A stretch of 32,326 nucleotides of DNA from assembly GCA_934216625.1 (NCBI GenBank), contig CAKQCC010000007.1, positions 1 to 32,326 on the forward strand, read 5' to 3'. Positions 16,668 to 24,082 of this stretch are shown here, piece by piece. This DNA is from an uncultured Lactobacillaceae bacterium (GTDB lineage: Bacteria; Bacillota; Bacilli; Lactobacillales; Lactobacillaceae). Both the position numbers and the translations under genes were made by a program. Below the pieces are notes generated by a model that was given only the letters and a program-made list of their open reading frames with translations, searched no databases and was not told the DNA's origin. Position 1 is the first letter of the stretch; every line of letters begins with the position of its first letter.

Positions 16668-16705
16668 AAAAGCTGGTAATTATTTTTTGATAATTACCAG
16701 CTTTT
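16668..16705. terminator. Bidirectional terminator between mprF and nrdF
   Basis: A 16-bp perfect stem (AAAAGCTGGTAATTAT, 16668-16683; complement at 16690-16705) has a 6-nt loop TTTTTG. T-rich sequence follows on the plus strand, and A residues at 16661-16670 give T residues on the minus strand. It separates convergent genes. Confidence 0.92.
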
Positions 16706-16730
16706 TTGCGTAATTAAATTATGAAGGGAA

Positions 16731-17837
16731 TTACTTTAGTTTCTTTTGATTCTGCTGCTTAATTCGTTTAGCCTCGCGATGCTTTTGTGGATCCTTGAAT
16801 AAATCCTTTTTCGACACTTTTAAGTCGTTGCCGGTGTTTGGATCGTCCGGATAGAATTTCTGGCCAATGTCTTTGATCGGGCGACCGATGTCATAGTCAT
16901 GGTTACTCATGGTTTCAACTTTCCCAAGCCGGTAACCGTTGCCGACTTGCGAGAAGAAATCATGGTTAGCGGTGGTGGTCGAGATCCCGTTCATTACGAT
17001 TGGGTCAACGTCTTTTGCGGTATCGGGGAATAACGGGTCCTGACCGAGGTTCATCAAGGCTTTGTTGGCGTTGTAACGAATGAAAGTGAGAACTTTCTGG
17101 GTCCAGCCAACTTGGTCGTAAAGTAAGTGGGTGTACTTGACTTCGTTTTCGTAGAGCGCAAACAAAAAGTCATACATCCAGCTTTTTAACTTCGCCTGTT
17201 CTGGTTTGTCGAGTTGATTAAAACCAATTTGGAATTTGTAACCGATGTAAGTTCCGTGAACTGATTCGTCACGAAGGATTAGCTTAATGATTTCGGCAAC
17301 GTTCGGTAGTTTATTATGACCTAAGTACCAGAGTGGGGTGAAGAATCCGGAATAGAACAGGAAGGTTTCCAAGAAAACGCTTGAAATCTTTTTCTTAAGC
17401 GGATTCTCGTCATCATGATAAAGCTCATAAATTCGTTTGGCCTTGTTCTGCAGAAATTCTTCCGTATCACTCCAGTTAAAGATTTCGGTGATCTCGTCGG
17501 GAGTGTTCAAAGTTGAGAAAATTGAAGAATAACTCTTGGCGTGAACTGATTCCATGAATTGAATGTTGTTTAAGACCGCCGTTTCCTGCTGGGTCCGAAC
17601 GTCCTTTCTGAGTGCTGCCATTCCATCCTGGGATTGAAGAGTGTCAAGTAGCGTTAGTCCGCCAAAAACGTGGCTAACGACCCAGCGATGGTCATCATCA
17701 AGCGACCGCCAGTCTTTTAGGTCGTTCGAAAGCGGCACCCGAGTGTCTAACCAGAACTGTTCGGTCAGCTTCTCCCAGGTTGCCTTATCGATTTCATCAC
17801 TGATGCGGTTCCAATTAATTGCCTTGTAATTGTTCAT
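16731..17837 (-). CDS. nrdF: Class Ib ribonucleotide reductase beta subunit NrdF, with a C-terminal extension
   Basis: Radical-generating subunit of the class Ib enzyme that makes dNTPs from NDPs. All metal ligands and the radical tyrosine can be placed: Asp65, Glu96, His99, Tyr103 (MESVHAKSYSSIFSTL), Glu157, Glu191 and His194 (RDESVHGTYIGY). The protein is 368 aa, against roughly 320-340 for most NrdF. After the usual end region (GNGYRLGKVETMSNHDYDI, to about residue 317) comes an extra tail of about 50 residues, strongly basic at the end (KHREAKRIKQQNQKKLK). The C-terminus of this subunit normally docks into NrdE, so the tail is noteworthy. It lies 31 nt after nrdE. No nrdI is present in the locus. 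Confidence 0.95.
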   Translation of the reverse strand: MNNYKAINWNRISDEIDKATWEKLTEQFWLDTRVPLSNDLKDWRSLDDDHRWVVSHVFGGLTLLDTLQSQDGMAALRKDVRTQQETAVLNNIQFMESVHAKSYSSIFSTLNTPDEITEIFNWSDTEEFLQNKAKRIYELYHDDENPLKKKISSVFLETFLFYSGFFTPLWYLGHNKLPNVAEIIKLILRDESVHGTYIGYKFQIGFNQLDKPEQAKLKSWMYDFLFALYENEVKYTHLLYDQVGWTQKVLTFIRYNANKALMNLGQDPLFPDTAKDVDPIVMNGISTTTANHDFFSQVGNGYRLGKVETMSNHDYDIGRPIKDIGQKFYPDDPNTGNDLKVSKKDLFKDPQKHREAKRIKQQNQKKLK

Positions 17838-17868
17838 TGAAGTTACCCCTTACAATTTATTCATGCTA

Positions 17869-20034
17869 TTAAATTACACAACTCTGGCACTGATTAGCAC
17901 CAATTTCACGTTTATCATCGGTAAAGGTTCTGACGTAGTAAATTGATTTAATTCCCTTGTAATAAGCGTAATTTCTAAGGATGTTCAAATCTCGGGTGGT
18001 CATTTTCTGACCGCGACCCCGTTTCCATTCGTACAGCCCCTTTGGAATGGTGGAGCGCATGAACATGGTCATACTCATGCTTTGGTCAACGTGCTGCTGA
18101 GCCGCAGCGTAAGTGTCGATTACTTTTCGCATGTCAATATCGTAGGCCGAAGTGTAGTAAGGAAGTGTATCGTCGGACAAGTACGGTGCTGGATAATAAA
18201 TCTTACCAGTCTTTGATTCGTATCGTTCTTCGATCCGGTCGATAATCGGGTGAATACTGGCGGTCGTGTCGTTAATGTACGAGATTGAACCGTTAGGAGC
18301 GATTGCCATTCGGTTCTGGTTATATAGTCCGTACTTCATAACTTCTTTTTTAAGCTGCTGCCAGTCTTTGATTCCGGGAACAAAAATGCCCTTAAATAAT
18401 TCTTTGACTCGTTTTCGCTGCGGCCCCCAATCTTTAGTAACGTATTTATTGAAGTAGGATCCGTCAGCGTATTTACTCTTCTTAAAATTGTAAAAAGTTT
18501 GGTGACGTTCTTTAGCAATCTGGCACGAAGTCTTGAGTGTCCAGTAATTTAACAGCATAAAGTAGACGCTCGTGAATTCAACGGCGTCTTTTGAACCGTA
18601 ATAAATGTGGTTCTTAGCTAGAAAACCGTGTAACCCCATGCCACCAAGGCCAATTGAGTGGGAAAGGTGGTTACCGTGCTGGACGGGTGGCACTACGTCG
18701 ATATTGGAATGGTCAGTCACGAAGGTCAAGGCCCTGGTCATCGTTTCGACTGATTTACCGAAATTCGGGGACGCCATTAAGTTAACGATGTTGGTTGAAC
18801 CTAAATTACACGAAACGTCAGTCCCGAGTTTAGTAAAATGCTGTTCGTTATCAACGACGGAAGGCTTTTGAACCTGCATGATTTCTGAACAGAGGTTGCT
18901 CATTACGATTTTGCCATCAATCGGGTTGTCCCGGTTAGCCGTGTCAATGTTGACGATGTAAGGGTAACCGGATTCCTGCTGTAATTTACTTAAATCGGTC
19001 TCTAATTCTCGAGCCGGGAGGTGTTTCTTGTGGATCTTCGGATTCGCAACCATTTTATCGTATTCCTTAGTAATGTTGACGTACGAGAACGGCTTGCCGT
19101 AAATCCTTTCGACGTCGTACGGGCTAAATAAATACATTTCCTTGTTTTCTCGGCAGAGCTGATAAAATTTGTCGGGAACGGTGACCCCGAGTGATAGGGT
19201 GTTGACCCTAATCTTTTCGTCGGCGTTTTCCTTCTTGGCACCCAGAAAGGCTTCAATGTCGGGATGGAAAACGCTGAGGTACACCACTCCGGCGCCTTGG
19301 CGCTGACCAAGCTGGTTGGAATACGAAAAACTGTCTTCTAACAGTTTCATAACCGGTACGACACCGCTAGCGGCACCTTTAATGTGCTTAATGGGATCAC
19401 CAGCGGCCCTTAAATTGGAAAGGTTGATACCGACACCACCGCCGATCTTTGACAACTGAAGTGCCGAATTGATGGTTCGACCGATCGTGTTCATGTTATC
19501 GGTAGTTTGAATCAAGAAGCAGGACACGAATTCACCCCTTCGCTTCCGGCCAGCGTTTAGGAAACTCGGGGTGGCTGGTTGGTAACGTTGATGAATAATT
19601 TCGTTCGCAATGTCCATCGCCAATTTTTGGTTCCCGTCGGCAAAAAGCAGGGCGTTGGCGGCAACCCGGTCGATGAAGTTTTCGAGATAGTATTCGTTAT
19701 CATTGGTCTTTAATGTGTACTGAGCGTAATATTTGTAAGCCGCCATGAACGATTTGAAATGAAAATGTTGGGCCTTTAGATAACGGTAGAGTTTTTGAAT
19801 AAAGGCAAATGGGTATTTTTTAATGAACCCAGCTTCGATATAATCGTGTGAGATCAAATAATGCAGACGAGCCTTTAGGGATTTGAAATGGATCGTGTTG
19901 GGACGCACGTTTTCTTTTAAAAAAGCCTCTAGCGCCTCGTGATCCTTATTCAGCTGGATTTTGCCGTGCAACGGAATATTCATTTCGTTATTCAACTCGT
20001 AGTAAGTAACGTTATGTAATTTACTTAAAGCCAT
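17869..20034 (-). CDS. nrdE: Class Ib ribonucleotide reductase alpha subunit NrdE
   Basis: 721-aa catalytic subunit reducing ribonucleoside diphosphates. Active-site features: redox Cys172 (FVSCFLIQ), NLCSE (380-384) with the thiyl-radical Cys382 and Glu384, redox Cys409 (DVSCNLGS), and C-terminal CQSC (Cys716, Cys719), which shuttles electrons from NrdH. NRMAIAPNGSISYIND is also typical. The N-terminus lacks the ATP-cone activity domain, as expected for class Ib. The ATG is preceded by AAAGGA. It lies downstream of nrdH, from which it is separated by a terminator-like hairpin, and upstream of nrdF. Confidence 0.97.
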   Translation of the reverse strand: MALSKLHNVTYYELNNEMNIPLHGKIQLNKDHEALEAFLKENVRPNTIHFKSLKARLHYLISHDYIEAGFIKKYPFAFIQKLYRYLKAQHFHFKSFMAAYKYYAQYTLKTNDNEYYLENFIDRVAANALLFADGNQKLAMDIANEIIHQRYQPATPSFLNAGRKRRGEFVSCFLIQTTDNMNTIGRTINSALQLSKIGGGVGINLSNLRAAGDPIKHIKGAASGVVPVMKLLEDSFSYSNQLGQRQGAGVVYLSVFHPDIEAFLGAKKENADEKIRVNTLSLGVTVPDKFYQLCRENKEMYLFSPYDVERIYGKPFSYVNITKEYDKMVANPKIHKKHLPARELETDLSKLQQESGYPYIVNIDTANRDNPIDGKIVMSNLCSEIMQVQKPSVVDNEQHFTKLGTDVSCNLGSTNIVNLMASPNFGKSVETMTRALTFVTDHSNIDVVPPVQHGNHLSHSIGLGGMGLHGFLAKNHIYYGSKDAVEFTSVYFMLLNYWTLKTSCQIAKERHQTFYNFKKSKYADGSYFNKYVTKDWGPQRKRVKELFKGIFVPGIKDWQQLKKEVMKYGLYNQNRMAIAPNGSISYINDTTASIHPIIDRIEERYESKTGKIYYPAPYLSDDTLPYYTSAYDIDMRKVIDTYAAAQQHVDQSMSMTMFMRSTIPKGLYEWKRGRGQKMTTRDLNILRNYAYYKGIKSIYYVRTFTDDKREIGANQCQSCVI

Positions 20035-20081
20035 CCGGGTGAATTCCTTTCTGTGAAACCGAGAATTTAAATTAGAATTGG

Positions 20082-20118
20082 AAAAAATTTGGCGAAATCA
20101 TCAAAATGATTTCGCCAA
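20082..20118 (-). terminator. Terminator-like hairpin between nrdH and nrdE
   Basis: On the minus strand a 13-bp perfect stem (TTGGCGAAATCAT/ATGATTTCGCCAA, arms 20089-20101 and 20106-20118) with a 4-nt loop is followed by A and six T residues. It fits an intrinsic terminator after nrdH. Since no good promoter for nrdE is evident behind it, it may act as a partial terminator. Confidence 0.75.
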
Positions 20119-20145
20119 TAAATTCTAATCGAATTGAATTTAAAA

Positions 20146-20376
20146 TTAAACTGCTAGTTGATTTAATTTATCGGGACGAAAACCTGAGAAAGCTTTAATA
20201 CCGGTAGCCTTAACCACTGGCATTGCCATAAAACCTTCTGATTTTAATTGATCAATGTATTGAGGATTTTGGTTGATGTTCTTTTCACTGAATTGAACAT
20301 TATGAGCTTTCAAAAATTTTTCGGTCATTTTGCATTGAATGCAATTATTTTTGGAATATACCGTAATTTTTCGCAT
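20146..20376 (-). CDS. nrdH: Glutaredoxin-like NrdH redoxin
   Basis: 76-aa electron donor for NrdE with the thioredoxin fold and a CxxC redox site, CIQC (Cys12, Cys15). GFMAMPVVK and SGFRPDKLNQL are typical of NrdH: the former contains the cis-Pro, the latter the W/F-S-G-F-R-P-D element that favours thioredoxin reductase over glutathione. Start at ATG with AAGGGGCC upstream. It is first in the nrdH-nrdE-nrdF series and lies behind a promoter with two NrdR-like boxes. Confidence 0.94.
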   Translation of the reverse strand: MRKITVYSKNNCIQCKMTEKFLKAHNVQFSEKNINQNPQYIDQLKSEGFMAMPVVKATGIKAFSGFRPDKLNQLAV

Positions 20377-20420
20377 TATTTTTGGCCCCTTATTTTGACT
20401 ATTTTTAATTTTTATTTTTT

Positions 20421-20443
20421 AATTGTCTCGCGAGATCACAATT
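20421..20443. repeat. Palindrome in the nrdH 5' untranslated region
   Basis: A perfect 10-bp palindrome, TCTCGCGAGA (20426-20435), is flanked by AATTGT and ACAATT arms (20421-20426 and 20438-20443). It sits right at or just after the predicted transcription start of nrdH, so it could be an operator or a leader hairpin. Confidence 0.4.
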
Positions 20444-20446
20444 AAA

Positions 20447-20474
20447 AGTGTACATCAGATTTTGAAAATTTCAA
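20447..20474 (-). promoter_or_regulatory. Putative sigma-A promoter of nrdH-nrdE-nrdF
   Basis: On the minus strand TTGAAA (20469-20474) is followed after 16 nt by TACACT (20447-20452). The NrdR-like boxes lie immediately upstream of the -35. Confidence 0.5.
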
Positions 20475-20481
20475 CGACCCA

Positions 20482-20497
20482 ATACCATATCTGGTGT
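20482..20497 (-). promoter_or_regulatory. NrdR-like box, promoter-proximal
   Basis: ACACCAGATATGGTAT on the minus strand has the length and imperfect dyad (ACCA/TGGT) of NrdR boxes (pattern ACAC-N8-GTGT, AT-rich centre). It starts 8 nt upstream of the putative -35 and exactly 32 bp from the second box. Confidence 0.6.
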
Positions 20498-20513
20498 TGA
20501 AAACAATATGAAA

Positions 20514-20529
20514 ACACTAAATGTAGTGG
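20514..20529. promoter_or_regulatory. NrdR-like box, promoter-distal
   Basis: ACACTAAATGTAGTGG (20514-20529) has CACTA/TAGTG dyad arms and is close to the NrdR box pattern. Its start is 32 bp, about three helical turns, from the other box, the spacing typical of tandem NrdR sites. NrdR represses nrd operons when dATP is high. Confidence 0.7.
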
Positions 20530-20582
20530 CATGGAATTAAATCAAAAAATTAATTGGAATTACGAAGGGCTGATTTTTAGTA

Positions 20583-21188
20583 ATGACTGAATATTATTAT
20601 TCCAAAAATCCACACGTTCGTCACCAAATCCGGCACTGGACTTTTCGGTTACTTGATCATCAGTTTAAGTTTGTAACGGATAACGGCGTTTTCTCTAAAT
20701 CGACCGTCGATTATGGTTCGAGGGTCATCATTAATAACGTTCGGACTGACGATTTTCCAGCCGGTGAATTACTGGACCTCGGTTGCGGTTACGGGCCCAT
20801 TGGGTTAGCGTTAGCTAAAAGGATGCCTGATCGGCAGGTAGTAATGAGCGACGTTAATAATTTGGCGCTTAAACTGTGTCGCCGCAATGCCGAATTAAAT
20901 CACGTTTCGAACGTGAAAATTATTAATTCAAATATTTATGACCAGATTGATCAGCAATTTGCCGGGATCGTCACTAATCCACCGATTCGTGCTGGTAAAA
21001 AAACCGTGATGGAAATTCTTCTCGGCGCAAAACAGCACTTGATTTCGGGTGGCGTTTTGACGACCGTGATTAGAAAAAAGCAGGGTGAACCGTCAGCCCG
21101 GCGAGCCTTGGAAAAAACTTACGGGAACTGCCGGATTTTAAAGCGTGACAAAGGATATTACGTTTTGGAAAGCCTGAAAAATAAATGA
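20583..21188 (+). CDS. Class I SAM-dependent methyltransferase, YbxB/RsmC-like
   Basis: 201-aa small Rossmann-fold methyltransferase. Motif I is LLDLGCGYGPIGLALAKR (SAM binding, about residues 62-79), an acidic SDVNNLAL follows, and motif IV is TNPPIRAGK, the NPP type found in enzymes methylating exocyclic amino groups of bases. It resembles the C-terminal domain of RsmC (16S rRNA m2G) and Bacillus YbxB. Specificity is an inference. It diverges from nrdH across a 206-bp region containing the NrdR-like boxes and overlaps tadA by 4 nt (ATGA). The ATG lacks a well-spaced ribosome-binding site; GAAGGG lies about 14 nt upstream. Confidence 0.88.
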   Translation: MTEYYYSKNPHVRHQIRHWTFRLLDHQFKFVTDNGVFSKSTVDYGSRVIINNVRTDDFPAGELLDLGCGYGPIGLALAKRMPDRQVVMSDVNNLALKLCRRNAELNHVSNVKIINSNIYDQIDQQFAGIVTNPPIRAGKKTVMEILLGAKQHLISGGVLTTVIRKKQGEPSARRALEKTYGNCRILKRDKGYYVLESLKNK

Positions 21189-21649
21189 CCAATTCGGTAA
21201 ATTATTTTATGAAGTTAGCGTTAAACGAAGCTAAACAAGCGGCCTGGATCGGTGAAGTCCCGATTGGCGCGCTGGTGGTGCAAAATGGTCACGTAATCGG
21301 CACCGGTCATAATTTGCGGGAGCATTCCCAAAACGCTCTGGACCACGCCGAAATTTTAGCAATTCAGGAAGCGTGCCAGACACTTCACAGTTGGCGGCTA
21401 GATGATTGTGACCTTTACGTGACGGTTGAGCCGTGTTTAATGTGCGCGGGAGCGATGATTAACGCCCGAATTCGACACCTTTATTACGGAACCGACGATC
21501 CTAAAGCTGGGGCGGTAAAAAGCCTCTATCAAGTTTTGAGTGACCAGCGGCTTAATCATCAGGTTGCGGTAACCGGCGGGATTGATCAGCGTCAGGCTGC
21601 CGAACAGATGCGAAATTTCTTTAGAAAAGCTAGAAAACGGAAGTCATAA
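21185..21649 (+). CDS. tadA: tRNA-specific adenosine deaminase TadA
   Basis: 154-aa zinc deaminase converting A34 to inosine in tRNA-Arg(ACG), needed to read CGC and CGA codons. The catalytic block is DHAEILAIQEA (His54 ligand, Glu56 proton shuttle), and zinc cysteines 84 and 87 lie in VEPCLMCAGAM. NARIRHLYYGTDDPKAGAV is typical of TadA rather than cytidine deaminases. The start overlaps the upstream methyltransferase stop, so the two are probably translationally coupled. It lies immediately before the SRP RNA and dnaX, a conserved Firmicutes context. Confidence 0.96.
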   Translation: MTNSVNYFMKLALNEAKQAAWIGEVPIGALVVQNGHVIGTGHNLREHSQNALDHAEILAIQEACQTLHSWRLDDCDLYVTVEPCLMCAGAMINARIRHLYYGTDDPKAGAVKSLYQVLSDQRLNHQVAVTGGIDQRQAAEQMRNFFRKARKRKS

Positions 21650-21679
21650 TTGGACAATTAGTCTTAAGTATATTATTAT
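21650..21679 (+). promoter_or_regulatory. Promoter of the SRP RNA gene
   Basis: TGGACA (21651-21656), 17 nt, then TATTAT (21674-21679). The predicted start near 21686 agrees with the 5' end inferred from the RNA structure. Confidence 0.6.
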
Positions 21680-21685
21680 TAATAA

Positions 21686-21782
21686 TGCCGTAAGGCCCTG
21701 AAGCAAGGGTAAGCTTATGAACCGTGTCAGGTCCGGGAGGAAGCAGCACTAAGTAAGATTTGCCCTGTGCTTCTCGTTAGTT
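21686..21782 (+). ncRNA. ffs: Signal recognition particle RNA (4.5S/scRNA)
   Basis: The conserved SRP core is visible: GTGTCAGGTCCGGGAGGAAG followed by CAGCACTAAG (about 21724-21753), the tetraloop and asymmetric internal loop that bind Ffh. Flanking strands pair as a long hairpin: GAAGC-AAGGG-T-AA-TTA on the 5' side (from 21700) with TAAG, TT, GCCCT and GCTTC on the 3' side (to 21773). The short form of about 100 nt fits lactobacilli. It has its own promoter and terminator and sits between tadA and dnaX, as in related genomes. Ends are estimates. Confidence 0.93.
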
Positions 21783-21792
21783 TGAAATTAAA

Positions 21793-21825
21793 CTCTTAGT
21801 CATGAACTTGGCTAAGAGATTTTTT
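21793..21825 (+). terminator. Rho-independent terminator of the SRP RNA
   Basis: CTCTTAG (21793-21799) pairs with CTAAGAG (21812-21818) around a 12-nt loop, followed by A and six T residues. Confidence 0.8.
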
Positions 21826-21916
21826 GTTATATCGGCAATTTGGGTCAAAGTATGGATTTGAAATTGCGAAAATAATATAATTATGGTGATGATTCGGTTT
21901 GATAAGGAGGCTTACC

Positions 21917-23734
21917 ATGAGTTATCGAGCTTTGTATCGGGTTTGGCGACCACAGCGATTCGATGAATTAATCGGTCAGGACGTAATTACGCAAACCCTT
22001 AAAAACGCAATTATCACCGGCCAAATTAGCCACGCTTATTTATTTGCTGGCCCACGCGGAACCGGTAAGACTTCCGCCGCCAAGATTTTTGCTAAGGCGG
22101 TGAACTGCCCGAACGTTAAGGATGGCGAGCCTTGTAATCATTGCCGAATTTGCAAATCAATTACCGAAGGAAAACTGAACGACGTGATTGAAATTGACGC
22201 CGCGTCTAATAACGGGGTTGACGAAATTCGGGACGTCCGGAACAAAGCCAAGTACGCGCCAACCGAGGCTAAATATAAGGTTTACATCATTGATGAAGTT
22301 CACATGTTATCGACAGGTGCCTTCAACGCGTTATTAAAGACTTTGGAAGAACCGCCCGCTCACGTGATTTTCATTATGGCCACGACCGAACCGCAGAAGA
22401 TTCCGGCCACGATCATTTCCAGGACCCAGCGCTTTAATTTCAAACGGATTCGCTCAAACGACATTCTGAAACGAATGAAATACATCTTAAAGCACGATCG
22501 GATCAAGTATGAACCGCGGGCGTTAAAAATAATTGCTAGAGCAGCTGAAGGCGGAATGCGGGACGCTTTAAGTATTCTGGACGAAGTGCTGTCGTACGGT
22601 AAAGACCACGTGACTTACCGCAACGCTCTGCAAGTTACCGGAAGCGTCACTCACGAACTGCTTTACCGCTATCTAGATGAAATTATTCACCACAACATTA
22701 AATCAGCGTTGGCTGATGTCCAGAAGGTTTTGGCTGACGGAAAAGACGCCAATCAATTTATCGAAGAATTATTGGGGTACTGTCAAGCAATTTTGCTTTA
22801 TCAGCAGTCACCCCAAATGGTCATTCAAGCCGAATTGGGAATTGTTGATCAGAAATTTAAACAACTGGCGACCTCGGTTGATCCAAATTTAATTTACTCA
22901 ATTATCAGCCAGACTAATTCGGTTGAAGAACAGATGCGGCTAACGGTTCATCCGGATGTTTATCTGGAAGTCTTAACGGTTCGAATCGCAACCGTTGAAA
23001 CGACGGGTAAGGCCCAAAATTCTTCGTCTAGTGATGGCGAAAGTAACGATCAAGTCATGAAACGCTTGTCAGCTTTGACCAAACGGGTTAACGAGTTGCA
23101 AAATGAAGTTCGAAAACTGAAGTCAACCCGGATCCAGCGTTCGAAGCGGTCTAAGCCGAATCGGCGTCAAGAGCATTCAAGCTGGACTCCTCGTTCTCAC
23201 ACGCCTTCCGATGGTTCGACTAAAATTAATTTTGCTAAAGTTGAACCGATTTTGAGCCACGCGTCTCGTGGTGCTTTAGTAAAAATGAAAAAGGCCTGGC
23301 ACGAAATTATTCCGTCGTTACCGGTTACCGAACGGGCGATAATGAACGTCTCAAAGCCAGTTGCCGCCAGTGAAAAAGGGGTAATCGTGGCGTTTGCTTA
23401 CCAGTTCTTTTATCGGCGGGCCAGTAGTAATCATCAGTTGATTCAGACTTTAAGCAGTAATTTAGACCAAATCGTTGGAAATTTGCCGACGGTGGTCTTA
23501 ATTCCCGGTTCAGCTTGGTCGCGGATTAGAGCCAGTTATTACCGAAAGCACCACCTGACTCCGCCGCGTTCAACCCAATCTAGTGGTTCTGATTCAACGA
23601 GTCAAAATCACCAGGATTTGTCCGGAAACGTGGTTAAAGATCCTAACGCAACTCGTGACGCTCGGGCTAAAAAGAAAGCGGACCGAATTTTCGGTCAGTC
23701 AATCAATCAGTTAATCAAAATTAAAAATGACTAA
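21917..23734 (+). CDS. dnaX: DNA polymerase III subunit gamma/tau
   Basis: 605-aa clamp-loader subunit. ATG 21917 is supported by AAGGAGG at 21904-21910 and the standard N-terminus SYRALYRVWRPQRFDELIGQD; an open TTG at 21899 lies upstream of that site. Walker A is GPRGTGKT (45-52), the zinc module uses Cys64, 73, 76 and 79, Walker B/DEAD-like is YIIDEVHML, and the sensor/SRC region reads IISRTQRF. The C-terminal third, with a coiled-coil-like stretch (MKRLSALTKRVNELQNEVRKLK) and a charged linker, corresponds to the tau-specific part. First of the dnaX-ybaB-recR series. Confidence 0.95.
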   Translation: MSYRALYRVWRPQRFDELIGQDVITQTLKNAIITGQISHAYLFAGPRGTGKTSAAKIFAKAVNCPNVKDGEPCNHCRICKSITEGKLNDVIEIDAASNNGVDEIRDVRNKAKYAPTEAKYKVYIIDEVHMLSTGAFNALLKTLEEPPAHVIFIMATTEPQKIPATIISRTQRFNFKRIRSNDILKRMKYILKHDRIKYEPRALKIIARAAEGGMRDALSILDEVLSYGKDHVTYRNALQVTGSVTHELLYRYLDEIIHHNIKSALADVQKVLADGKDANQFIEELLGYCQAILLYQQSPQMVIQAELGIVDQKFKQLATSVDPNLIYSIISQTNSVEEQMRLTVHPDVYLEVLTVRIATVETTGKAQNSSSSDGESNDQVMKRLSALTKRVNELQNEVRKLKSTRIQRSKRSKPNRRQEHSSWTPRSHTPSDGSTKINFAKVEPILSHASRGALVKMKKAWHEIIPSLPVTERAIMNVSKPVAASEKGVIVAFAYQFFYRRASSNHQLIQTLSSNLDQIVGNLPTVVLIPGSAWSRIRASYYRKHHLTPPRSTQSSGSDSTSQNHQDLSGNVVKDPNATRDARAKKKADRIFGQSINQLIKIKND

Positions 23735-23749
23735 GGAGCAATAGCAAGT

Positions 23750-24061
23750 ATGAACAACATGAACATGCTAAAAATGATGAAACAGGTCAAAGAAATTCAA
23801 AAGAAAATGGGCTCAGATCAGCAAAACATTAATCAGCAAAAATTCGTTGGTAAATCGCCTAATAATCTGGTCACGGTTGTTTTAACTGGTGATCACCGGA
23901 TGCACGACATGAAAATTGACCCGAAAGCATTGAACGCTAAAGATTCAGCAATGTTGTCCGATTTGACCGTTAGCGCGGTTAACGATGCTTTAAGCCAAAT
24001 TGATAAAGTTACCCGAAATACCTTGGGCAAATATACGAAACGAATTCCTGGAATGAAGTAA
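23750..24061 (+). CDS. Nucleoid-associated protein, YbaB/EbfC family
   Basis: 103-aa DNA-binding protein of the YbaB/EbfC family. The N-terminal helix is rich in Met, Lys and Gln (NNMNMLKMMKQVKEIQKKM), followed by a beta-sheet core (NNLVTVVLTGDHRMHDMKIDPKAL) and a C-terminal helix (LSDLTVSAVNDALSQIDKVT). In other bacteria these dimers act as tweezers on DNA. It is found, as usual, between dnaX (15 nt upstream) and recR (21 nt downstream). Confidence 0.94.
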   Translation: MNNMNMLKMMKQVKEIQKKMGSDQQNINQQKFVGKSPNNLVTVVLTGDHRMHDMKIDPKALNAKDSAMLSDLTVSAVNDALSQIDKVTRNTLGKYTKRIPGMK

Positions 24062-24082
24062 TTTAAGCGAGAAGGTTATTGG

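Noticed and set aside
19002..19310. 102-aa open frame on the minus strand in another frame of nrdE
   Set aside because: Overlaps the conserved NrdE core; Ser/Thr/Arg-rich composition typical of a shadow frame.
23286..23300. Programmed -1 frameshift site in dnaX (G AAA AAG) yielding a short gamma form
   Set aside because: The heptamer is weak, with no clear stimulatory stem or upstream Shine-Dalgarno; a -1 shift would end after about 25 codons, but a chance A-run is as likely.
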